DNA from: DASQMT01 sp963835735
GTDB lineage: Bacteria > Actinomycetota > Thermoleophilia > Solirubrobacterales > Solirubrobacteraceae
Length of the DNA: 64,000 nucleotides
Assembly (NCBI GenBank): GCA_963835735.1
Contig: CAWIGP010000009.1
Coordinates: 186,001-250,000, forward strand
Direction of reading: 5' to 3'
Part shown: positions 8,213 through 16,000 of the stretch, in pieces
Layout of the letters: each line of letters opens with the position of its first letter
How positions within the stretch are numbered: position 1 is the stretch's first letter
Made by a program: the position numbers and the translations under genes
Notes under the pieces: generated by a model
Told to the model about the DNA's origin: nothing
The model's database searches: none
Seen by the model: only the letters and a program-made list of their open reading frames with translations

Positions 8213-8619
8213 GCGCCGAGGCTCGTCGCGCGCCAGCTTGACCCTTCGCGCTCGAACTCGAACGTGCGCACGCGATCCTCGCCGCGGTCCTGGCCCTTCA
8301 CGCGGGCGGTCGCGCGATCACCGTCGATCGTGACCGACTCGACCTCGAGGTCGAAGTCGTCGGCGTCCTTGATCGCCTTGTCGAGCTCCTGCTCGCACGT
8401 AGAGCCCGCCGCCCTGATCTGATCGGCGAGCGACTTGGCGAGCACGTCCTCGCAGATCTCGCGCGCGTCGCCGGTCTCGCCGGCCGACTGCAGCTTCTCG
8501 ACGACGTCGGCCACCTGCTGCTGCTCGCCCTGGAAGTCGCTCGACGACGTCGAGCTGCTCGTGCAGCCCGCCGTGAGCGCGGCGAGGACGAGCGGGAGGG
8601 CGAAGAGCGAGCGGCGCAT
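8209..8619 (-). CDS. Small secreted lipoprotein
   Basis: This is a 136-residue lipoprotein. The N-terminus MRRSLFALPLVLAALTAGC is a type II signal peptide with lipobox LTAGC and lipidated Cys19. A Ser/Thr-rich tether follows. The mature part has a short helical region with two cysteines (EICEDVLAKSLADQI and GSTCEQELDKAI) and a beta-rich end (VTIDGDRATARVKG and RTFEFEREGSSWRATS). This layout resembles DUF4878-like or NTF2-like lipoproteins, in which a cystatin-like fold sits outside the membrane. It is transcribed divergently from the TetR gene at 8662, so it could be that regulator's target. Function is unknown. Confidence 0.8.
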   Translation of the reverse strand: MRRSLFALPLVLAALTAGCTSSSTSSSDFQGEQQQVADVVEKLQSAGETGDAREICEDVLAKSLADQIRAAGSTCEQELDKAIKDADDFDLEVESVTIDGDRATARVKGQDRGEDRVRTFEFEREGSSWRATSLGA

Positions 8620-8661
8620 GCTGCGCCCAGAGGGTAGTGACCCGGTTACCATCGCGGCGCG

Positions 8662-9318
8662 ATGCGTGAGCAGGAGCGCGATACATCCCCGCGGGGCCGC
8701 CACGCCCCGCCGCTCGAGGTCCGCCAGGACCGCCAGCGCCGCCGCCTGTACGCGGCCGCGGGGGCGATCTTCGCCCGCGTCGGGTACGCCGACGCGACGG
8801 CCGAGGCGATCGCGCGCCAGGCCGGCATGTCGAAGGCCACGTTCTACGAGCACTTCGACAACAAAGAGGACTGCATCATCGCGCTCCACGACGCCGCGAC
8901 CACCGCCGTGCTGGAGGCGATGCGGCGGACCGGCGACGACCACGCCGGCTCCGGCGGCGCGGGCCGCGTGCGCGCGGTCATCCACACCTTCCTCGAGGCG
9001 CTCGCCGCGTTCCCCGACGAGGCGCAGACGCTGCTCGTCGAGATCATCGGCGCCGGCCCGCGCGCGATCGAGCGACGCGACCGCGTGCTCGCGGAGTACG
9101 CCGCGTACGTCGACGAGGTCAACCGCGAGGACGCCGTGCGGTTCGGCCTCGTGCGGCTCGCCTCGCCGCACGACGCTTTCGCGATCGTCGGCGCGGTGGT
9201 GGAGCTGGCGTCGCGCCAGATCCGCACCGGCGAGCCGGACGACATCCGCGACCTCGAGCCGGTCGTGGAGCGCCTCGTGCTCGGCCTGATGCACGCGGCC
9301 GACGCAGCTCCGGCGTGA
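8662..9318 (+). CDS. TetR-family transcriptional regulator
   Basis: This is a 218-residue TetR repressor. The N-terminal HTH at about 27-73 contains AIFARVGYADATAEAIARQA and then GMSKATFYEHFDNKEDCIIA, a near-consensus TetR signature. The C-terminal alpha-helical domain would bind a ligand and dimerise (LEALAAFPDEAQTLLVEIIG). The gene is divergent from the lipoprotein gene with a 42-bp gap, and its TGA overlaps the GTG of the uracil-DNA glycosylase gene. The coupling suggests that the repair gene is under the same control. The ligand is unknown. Confidence 0.9.
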   Translation: MREQERDTSPRGRHAPPLEVRQDRQRRRLYAAAGAIFARVGYADATAEAIARQAGMSKATFYEHFDNKEDCIIALHDAATTAVLEAMRRTGDDHAGSGGAGRVRAVIHTFLEALAAFPDEAQTLLVEIIGAGPRAIERRDRVLAEYAAYVDEVNREDAVRFGLVRLASPHDAFAIVGAVVELASRQIRTGEPDDIRDLEPVVERLVLGLMHAADAAPA

Positions 9319-10019
9319 GCGCCGGGCGGCTCGCAGCGCTGCAGGCCGAGATCCACGAGTGCCGCCGCTGCCCGCGCCTCGTCGCCTGGCGCGAGCAGGT
9401 CGCGCGTGAGAAGCGGGCGGCGTTCCGCGACGAGACGTATTGGGGCCGGCCCGTCGGCGGCTTCGGCGATCCCGCGGCGCGCGTGCTGCTGCTCGGCCTC
9501 GCGCCGGCCGCTCACGGCGCCAACCGCACCGGCCGCATGTTCACCGGCGACCGCTCGGGCGACTTCCTGTTCGCCGCGCTGCATCGCGCGGGCTTCGCGA
9601 ACCAGCCCGTCTCGGTGCACGCCGGCGACGGTCTGGCGCTGCGTGACTGCTGGATCACGGCGGCGGTGCGCTGCGCGCCGCCGGCCAACAAGCCGCTGCC
9701 GTCCGAGCGCGACAACTGTGCGCACTGGCTGCGCGCGGAGTTGGCGCTGCTCGAGCGCGCACGCGTGGTCGTCTGCCTCGGCGCGTTCGCGTGGGATGCC
9801 GGCTTCCGGCAGCTGGCGCCGGCGCTACGGCCACGCCCGCGGTTCGGCCACGGCGCCGAGGCGCGCGCCGGCAACCTGACGATGCTCGGCTGCTTCCACC
9901 CGAGCCAGCAGAACACGTTCACCGGCAAGCTGACGCCGGGAATGCTCGACGCCGTGCTCGAGCGCGCCCGTGCGCTCGCGGCTCAGGGGCGCAGCGCGTC
10001 GAGCACGAGCCCGGCGTAG
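9315..10019 (+). CDS. Uracil-DNA glycosylase, family 5 (UdgB type)
   Basis: This is a base-excision repair enzyme of 234 residues. It removes uracil and other damaged bases. The family-5 active-site motif A, GLAPAAHGANRTGRMFTGD, lies at 61-79, where family 4 has GEAPG. Motif B, HPSQQN, is in the C-terminal third. Four cysteines for a [4Fe-4S] cluster are at 16, 19, 120 and 135 (first pair in CRRC). UdgB lacks the usual catalytic Asp/Asn in motif A, and this protein has Ala there as expected. Family 5 is common in high-GC actinobacteria and thermophiles. Start is GTG, overlapping the TetR stop. Its end overlaps the convergent TetR gene at 9983 by 37 bp. Confidence 0.9.
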   Translation: MSAGRLAALQAEIHECRRCPRLVAWREQVAREKRAAFRDETYWGRPVGGFGDPAARVLLLGLAPAAHGANRTGRMFTGDRSGDFLFAALHRAGFANQPVSVHAGDGLALRDCWITAAVRCAPPANKPLPSERDNCAHWLRAELALLERARVVVCLGAFAWDAGFRQLAPALRPRPRFGHGAEARAGNLTMLGCFHPSQQNTFTGKLTPGMLDAVLERARALAAQGRSASSTSPA

Positions 10020-10546
10020 CGCCGCCACTCGGCCGGGTCGTGCACGTCGTCCGCGGTCAGCATCCGCGCCGCGCCGCCCCACAACACGCGCAGGTCCTGC
10101 GACGTGGCGCCCTCGCGGATCGTGCCCTGGGCCTTCGCGCGGTCCATCAGCTCCCCGACCGCGTCCCACAAGCTGGTGCGCGCCTCGGCCAGCAGGTCCG
10201 GGCTGGCGGCGGCCTGCAGCGCGCTCGCCAGCCGGCGGTCGACGCAGTGCTCGACCGCCTTCTCGGTCAGCAGCTCGCGCAGCGCGGCCGCAGCGTCGGG
10301 CTCGTCGAGGAGCGCGCGGGCGCGGCGCGCGAAGTCCTCCATGCGTTCGATCACGACGGCGGCGACGAGGTGCTCCTTGGTCGGGAACGACCGGTACACG
10401 GTCGCCTTGCCCACGCCGGCGCGGGCGGCGACGTCGGGCACGCTCGCCTCGACCCCGCGCTCGGCGAACACCGCCGCGGCGGCGGCGACGACGCGCTCGC
10501 GATTGCGAACGGCGTCCGCGCGCTTGGGAAGCGCCTCGATGCTCAT
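9983..10546 (-). CDS. TetR-family regulator of the adjacent exporter
   Basis: This is a 187-residue TetR repressor. The HTH at about 18-62 contains AAAAVFAERGVEASVPDVAA and AGVGKATVYRSFPTKEHLVA. The C-terminal ligand domain (TetR_C of the small SACE/YcdC-like type) ends in LDALRP. The ATG at 10546 overlaps the stop of the MFS exporter upstream (ATGA), so both are made from one message. This is the common self-controlling drug-efflux arrangement. A near-perfect palindrome at 12032-12055 upstream of the exporter is the probable operator. Confidence 0.9.
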   Translation of the reverse strand: MSIEALPKRADAVRNRERVVAAAAAVFAERGVEASVPDVAARAGVGKATVYRSFPTKEHLVAAVVIERMEDFARRARALLDEPDAAAALRELLTEKAVEHCVDRRLASALQAAASPDLLAEARTSLWDAVGELMDRAKAQGTIREGATSQDLRVLWGGAARMLTADDVHDPAEWRRYAGLVLDALRP

Positions 10547-11979
10547 CGCTCCGCCAGCGCCGCCTCCGAGCGCGTCGCTCGCGCGCGGATCGTCTGGTGG
10601 GCGCCGCGCGGGATGACGACCGCGATCGCCGCAGCCAGCGCGGCCACCCCCGCGCTCACCAGGAACGCGGTGGTGAAGCCGTCGTCGGTCGCGAGCGGGC
10701 TGCCGGCCACCGCGCTCCCAGCCAGTATCGCGGCCGTGACCTGCGAGCCGACCGACGCGCCGACCGAGCGCGTGAGCGTGTTGAACCCGGTCGCCTCGCC
10801 GGTCTGCGCGGGCGGCACCGCCTCGACGATCAGGTTCGCCATCGCCGCGAACGCGAGGCCGATCCCGGCCGACATGACCGTGGCCCACGCGGTCACGGCC
10901 AGCTCGGAGCCGTGGCTGACCCCGAGCAGGAACAGCCCGAGGCTCGTGACGGCGGCGCCGAGCGCGAGCGGCAGCTTGGAGCCGAAGCGGGTGCCGAGCG
11001 CTCCGGACAGCGGCCCGGTGAGGAGCATCACGAGCGCGCCCGGGAGCAGCAGCAGGCCGGCGCCGGTGGCGTCGAGCCCGAAGCCGAAGCCGGTCGACTC
11101 CGGCAGCTCGGCGAGCTGCGGGATCAGCAGGAACGAGCCGAACATGCCGAAGCCGACGAGCAGCGTGGCGACGTTCGTCAGCAGCACGGGCGGCTCGATC
11201 AGCGTCGGGATGTCGGCGAGCGGCTGCTCGGTGCGCCGCTCGACGGCGACCCAGATCGCGAGCACGGCCAGCCCGGCGGCGATCAGCACGAGCGTGCGCG
11301 TGCTGCCCCAGCCCCAGTCGTTGGCGCGCGAGATCGCGATCAGCGGCAGCACCAGGCCGACCCCGAGCAGCGCGGCGCCGCGGAGATCGATGCGGCCGGG
11401 CTTGCGCTCGGGCGACTCCGGCACCCACACGTAAGTGGCGATCGCGGCCACCGCCGCGCTGATCGCGCCGAGCCAGAAGATCCAGTGGTAGGACAGGTGG
11501 TCGGCGATCAGCCCGCCGGCGACCAGGCCCGCCCCGCCGCCGATGCCGAAGATCGCCGAGATCAGGCCGATGCTCCCGGCGACGCGCTCGCGCGGGAACT
11601 CGTCGCGGATGATCCCGAAGCAGAGCGGGAAGATCCCGCCGCCGAGGCCCTGGATCACGCGGCCGGCGACCACGATCTCCAGCGAGTTGCCCAGCGCCGC
11701 GAGCCCGGAGCCCAGACCGAAGCCCACCAGCGAGAGCACCAGCAGCCGGCGCTTGCCGAACATGTCGCCGAGCCGGCCGGCGATCGGCGTCGCCACCGCG
11801 GCCGCCAGCAGGTACCCGGTCAGCACCCACGCGATCCCACTGGCGTCGGTGCCGAGCTGGAACGTGAGCTCCCCGAGCGCGGGGATCAGCATCGTCTGCG
11901 CGAGCGAGAAGGCAAGCGCGGAGACGCTGAGGATCAGCAGGCTCCGCATCGGATGCGGACGTCCTTCGAGTTGAGGCAT
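10543..11979 (-). CDS. MFS drug exporter, DHA2 (14 TM) type
   Basis: This is a proton-driven efflux carrier of about 478 residues. The DHA2 signature is visible: LTGYLLAAAVATPIAGRLGDMFGKRR is motif A between helices 2 and 3, and the motif C-like GIGGGAGLVAGGLIADHLSY ends with the WIFW helix pair. There are fourteen hydrophobic segments. The start could be the ATG at 11979 or the ATG at 11949, which has AAGGA 12 bases upstream. The transporter is co-transcribed with a downstream TetR repressor. It probably exports an antibiotic, dye or endogenous metabolite. The substrate cannot be told. Confidence 0.9.
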   Translation of the reverse strand: MPQLEGRPHPMRSLLILSVSALAFSLAQTMLIPALGELTFQLGTDASGIAWVLTGYLLAAAVATPIAGRLGDMFGKRRLLVLSLVGFGLGSGLAALGNSLEIVVAGRVIQGLGGGIFPLCFGIIRDEFPRERVAGSIGLISAIFGIGGGAGLVAGGLIADHLSYHWIFWLGAISAAVAAIATYVWVPESPERKPGRIDLRGAALLGVGLVLPLIAISRANDWGWGSTRTLVLIAAGLAVLAIWVAVERRTEQPLADIPTLIEPPVLLTNVATLLVGFGMFGSFLLIPQLAELPESTGFGFGLDATGAGLLLLPGALVMLLTGPLSGALGTRFGSKLPLALGAAVTSLGLFLLGVSHGSELAVTAWATVMSAGIGLAFAAMANLIVEAVPPAQTGEATGFNTLTRSVGASVGSQVTAAILAGSAVAGSPLATDDGFTTAFLVSAGVAALAAAIAVVIPRGAHQTIRARATRSEAALAER

Positions 11980-12031
11980 TGGAATTCCGGGAGGCGTGGA
12001 AGCGGACTGGGGAGTCCGGAAACGGTACCAC

Positions 12032-12055
12032 GATCCGGACCGTACGGTCCGTATC
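12032..12055. promoter_or_regulatory. Probable TetR operator for the MFS-TetR operon
   Basis: A 24-bp palindrome with one mismatched pair surrounds the perfect core GGACCGTACGGTCC (12037-12050). It lies 53-76 bp upstream of the exporter start on the minus strand. Size and symmetry fit a TetR dimer site. Confidence 0.6.
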
Positions 12056-12060
12056 GGCTC

Positions 12061-12110
12061 ACTTTGCATTGCAAAGTCATTTGCAGTACGGTGGCTTTGC
12101 GATGCAAAGC
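12061..12110. promoter_or_regulatory. Twin operators, TTTGC-N3-GCAAA type
   Basis: Two perfect 7+3+7 inverted repeats lie 33 bp apart centre to centre, close to three helical turns: ACTTTGCATTGCAAAGT at 12061-12077 and GCTTTGCGATGCAAAGC at 12094-12110. They lie just upstream of the 12127 gene. A good GGAGG precedes its ATG at 12116-12120. The winged-helix protein encoded second in the operon is the obvious candidate to bind them. Confidence 0.65.
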
Positions 12111-12126
12111 AAATTCGGAGGTTCCG

Positions 12127-12684
12127 ATGCAAGCGAGCGAGGCGCAGCAGACGCTGAGCGAGGTCGAGCGGGTGCGCAGGGAGACGCGGCGCGACCTCCA
12201 CCCGCTCGGGTACGGCAACGTCATCACGGGCCTGTTCTTCGCCGGCGCGACGCTGTGCGCGGCGGTCTCGTCCGGGCCGGCGCTGCCGATCGCGTACTGG
12301 GCGATCGGCATCCCGGTCGGGCTCGGGCTGATCGTGCGCCACGAGATGCGGCGCGAGCGCGAGCTCGGCGCCGAGGCGCGGGTCGCCGACCCCGAGCTCG
12401 GGATCTTCATCGCGATCATCGCGGGCATCGCGGTGGTCAACGCGCTCACGAGCGGGACGTTCGGCAAGGTCGCGTGGGCGTATCCCGTCGCGGCCGGCTG
12501 GCTCGCGCTGGCGGCGCTCTACCGCGACGCTGCGATGGGCGCGGCCGGCGTCGCGTTTGTCGCGGTCGCGACCGCGATCTTCGTGCTCGAGCCGGGAAGC
12601 GAGGGGCTTTGGACACAGCTCGCACTGGCCATCCTCCTGGTCGCCGCCGGCCTCGCCGGACTCGCGCGGGAGCGCCGCGCGTGA
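12127..12684 (+). CDS. Integral membrane protein, first gene of a two-gene operon
   Basis: This is a 185-residue membrane protein of unrecognised family. A charged N-terminal helix (residues 1-28) precedes about six hydrophobic segments, at roughly 30-50, 53-67, 95-112, 118-132, 136-152 and 158-178. A short basic C-terminus follows. A strong ribosome-binding site GGAGG lies six bases upstream of the ATG. Its TGA overlaps the GTG of the downstream winged-helix regulator, so the two are translationally coupled. Membrane protein plus small HTH_34-type regulator is a recurring arrangement in actinobacteria, but its function is not established. Two matching palindromes upstream suggest tight control. 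Confidence 0.8.
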   Translation: MQASEAQQTLSEVERVRRETRRDLHPLGYGNVITGLFFAGATLCAAVSSGPALPIAYWAIGIPVGLGLIVRHEMRRERELGAEARVADPELGIFIAIIAGIAVVNALTSGTFGKVAWAYPVAAGWLALAALYRDAAMGAAGVAFVAVATAIFVLEPGSEGLWTQLALAILLVAAGLAGLARERRA

Positions 12685-13022
12685 CGCATCCCGCGCTGCG
12701 GCTCGACGACACCGTCCACCAGCGCGTGCGGCTCGGCATCCTGGCCGTGCTGCGCGAGGCGGGGCGGGCCGATTTCGGCTACCTGCGCAATGCGCTCGAG
12801 CTGACCGACGGGAACCTGTCGCGCCACATCGCGGTGCTCGAGGAGGCAGGGCTGGTCAAGGTCGAGAAGGGCTTCGAGGGCAAGCGGCCGCGCACATGGG
12901 TGAAGTCGACGCGTGCCGGCCGCGCGGCGTTGAGCGCGGAGCTCGCGGCGCTGCGGGAACTGATGGCGCGGGTCGAGGGCGACCATGTACGGGCAGCACC
13001 ATGGGATGGCGAGTCGCGGTGA
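12681..13022 (+). CDS. Winged-helix (HTH_34/ArsR-MarR-like) regulator
   Basis: This is a 113-residue DNA-binding protein. It has a single winged-helix domain: LGILAVLREAGRADFGYLRN, the recognition region LELTDGNLSRHIAVLEEAGL, then the wing VKVEKGFEGKRPRTWVKSTRAG. This matches the HTH_34 family (PF13601-like). There are no metal-binding cysteines, so it is not a metal-sensing ArsR. It is coupled to the upstream membrane protein gene and probably autoregulates through the twin palindromes at 12061-12110. GTG start at 12681. Confidence 0.85.
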   Translation: MTHPALRLDDTVHQRVRLGILAVLREAGRADFGYLRNALELTDGNLSRHIAVLEEAGLVKVEKGFEGKRPRTWVKSTRAGRAALSAELAALRELMARVEGDHVRAAPWDGESR

Positions 13023-13035
13023 ATACGCTGGACGG

Positions 13036-16000
13036 ATGCCGCTCGATGCCTTCACGCCCCAGGTACGCGATTGGTTCGGGCGGGCATTCGAGGCGCCCAC
13101 GCCGGCCCAGGAACAGGCCTGGCCGGCGATCGCGACCGGCGCGCACACGCTGATCTCCGCGCCGACCGGCTCCGGCAAGACGCTCGCCGCCTTCCTATGG
13201 GCGCTCGACCGGCTCGTCGCCGAGCCGTCCGAGGACCGCACGCGGCTCGTCTATGTCTCCCCGCTCAAGGCGCTGTCCTATGACGTGGAGAAGAACCTGC
13301 GCGCGCCGCTGCGCGGGATCGGCGCGGACGTCCGGGTCGGCATCCGCACCGGCGACACGCCGCAGAACGAGCGCGCGGCGATGGTCCGCCACCCGCCCGA
13401 CATCCTGATCACGACGCCCGAGTCGCTCTACCTGATGCTGACCAGCCAGGCGCGCAGGATCTTCGAAGGCGCCGAGCAGGTGATCGTCGACGAGATCCAC
13501 GCGGTCGCTCAGACCAAGCGCGGCGCGCACCTGGCGCTGACGCTCGAGCGGCTCGCCGAGGCGGCCGGCAACGACCTGCAGCGGATCGGGCTGTCCGCGA
13601 CGCAGAACCCGCTCGAGGAGGTCGGCCGCTTCCTGGTCGGGCCGAAGCGGACGTGCACGATCGTCGACACCGGCACGCGCAAGCCGCTCGACCTGAAGAT
13701 CCACGTGCCGGTCGAGTCGATGGTCGAGCCGGGGCAGAGCGACCTCGACCTCGACCCGTTCGCCGGGCAGGAGGCGACGCGCAAGTCGATCTGGCCGGCG
13801 ATCTACCCCGAGCTGCTGCGCGAGGTCCGCCAACACCGCTCGACGATCGTGTTCGTCAACAACCGGCGCGCCGCCGAGCGGCTGGCGCTGCGGCTCAACG
13901 AGCTCGCCGAGGAGCCCATTGCCCGGGCGCACCACGGCTCGCTGGCCCGAGAGGAGCGGCTGGTCGTGGAGGAGCAGCTCAAGGCCGGCGAGCTGCCCTG
14001 CCTGGTCGCGACGTCCTCGCTCGAGCTCGGCATCGACATGGGCGCGGTCGACCTCGTGCTGCAGGTCGAGTCGCCCAAGTCCGTCACCGCCGGGCTGCAG
14101 CGCATCGGCCGCTCGGGCCACGGCGTCGCCGACACGGCCAAGGGCCGCATCTTCCCCAAGTTCCGCGCCGACCTGCTCGAGTGCGCGGTCGTCGCGAAGC
14201 GCATGCGCGAGGGCCTGATCGAGCGCACGGTCGTGCCGCGCAACGCGCTCGACGTGCTCGCGCAGCAGATCGTGGCGATCGCCGCCTCGAGCGACGACCC
14301 CGTGCCGGTCGACGCGCTCCACGCACTGGTCACGCGCACGTACTCGTACGCCGAGCTGTCGCGCGCGCAGCTCGAGAACGTGCTCGACATGCTCGACGGC
14401 CGCTACCCCTCCGAGGAGTTCGGCGAGCTGCGGCCGCGCATCGTCTGGGACCGGGTGGGCGGGACGATCCGCGACCGCAAGGGGTCCCGCGCGCTCGCGA
14501 TCACCAACGCCGGGACGATCCCGGACCGCGGCCTGTTCTCCGTCAACCTGCCCGACGGCCGCCGCGTCGGCGAGCTCGACGAGGAGATGGTCTACGAGGC
14601 GCGTCCTGGCCAGGTGTTCCTGCTCGGCGCGTCGACCTGGCGGATCGAGGAGATCACGCGCGACCGCGTCATCGTCACCCCGGCGCCGGGCGTGCCGGGC
14701 GCGGTGCCGTTCTGGAAGGGCGACGGGGTCGGCCGTCCGCGCGAGCTGGGCGAGGCGATCGGCGCATTCAGCCGCTGGGCGGTGGAGCAGGATGCCGAGA
14801 CGCTCAGCGACGGCTACGACCTCGATCAGCTCGCCGCCCAGAACCTGATCGCATTCCTGCAGGAGCAGCAGGCCGCCACGCGCGTCGTTCCCAGCGACCG
14901 CGCGATCGTGATCGAGCGCTTCCGCGACGAGATCGGCGACTGGCGCCTGTGCGTGCTCTCGCCCTACGGCGGCCGCGTGCACGCCGCCTGGGGCCTCGCG
15001 CTCAGCGCCCGGATCCGCGAGCAGTACGGGCTGGAGTCCGACGCGATCTGGTCCGACGACGGGATCATCGTCCACCTCCCCGACGCCGACGAGCCGCCGG
15101 GCGCCGAGCTGGTGATGATCGACCCGGACGAGCTCGAGGACGCGGTCGTCGGCGAGCTGGGCGGCTCGGCGCTGTTCGGCGCGCGCTTCCGCGAGAACGC
15201 CGGCCGCGCGCTGCTGATCCCGCGCGCGTACCCGGGCCGGCGCACGCCGCTGTGGCAGCAGCGACTGAAGTCGCAGACGCTGCTCGAGGTCGCCAAGCGC
15301 TACGGCGAGTTCCCGATCGTGCTCGAGACCTATCGCGAATGCCTGCGCGACGTGCTCGACGTCCCCGGCCTGCACGCGCTGCTGCGCAAGCTGCACTCGC
15401 GCGAGCTGAGCGTCGTCGAGGTCGAGACGCCGACCGCGTCGCCGTTCGCGTCGTCGCTGCTGTTCGACTACGTCGCGACGTACATGTACGAGGGCGACAC
15501 GCCCAACGCCGAGCGGCGCGCGGCCGCGCTCGCGCTCGACCGCGACCTGCTGCGCGAGCTGCTCGGCCAGGAGGAGCTGCGCGACCTGATCGACCCCGGG
15601 GCGCTGGAGACGGTCGAGGCCGACCTGCAGCGGATGTCCGAGCGCACCCGCGCGGACTCCGCCGACGCGCTGCACGACGTGCTCCGCCGGGTCGGCGACC
15701 TCACGCGCGACGAGCTGATGCTGCGAGTGACACCCGGCGCGGACCTCGGCGGCTGGCTCGAGCAGCTCGACGCCGAGCGGCGCGCGATCGTGCTGCGCAT
15801 CGGCGGCGAGGAGCGCTGGGTCGCGGCGGAGGACGCCGGGCTCTATCGCGACGCGCTCGGCGCCGTCCCGCCGGGCGGGCTGCCGGCGTCGTTCATCGAC
15901 GACGTCCCGGACGCGATGGAGCGGCTCGTGCGCCGCTGGGCGCGCACCCACGGGCCGTTCGAGGCGCGCGCGCTACGCGAGCGCTACGGGCTCGACCTGA

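Noticed and set aside
13195..15951. 918-codon minus-strand frame
   Set aside because: Antisense to lhr, with composition typical of shadow frames and no motifs. Lhr has clear helicase motifs.
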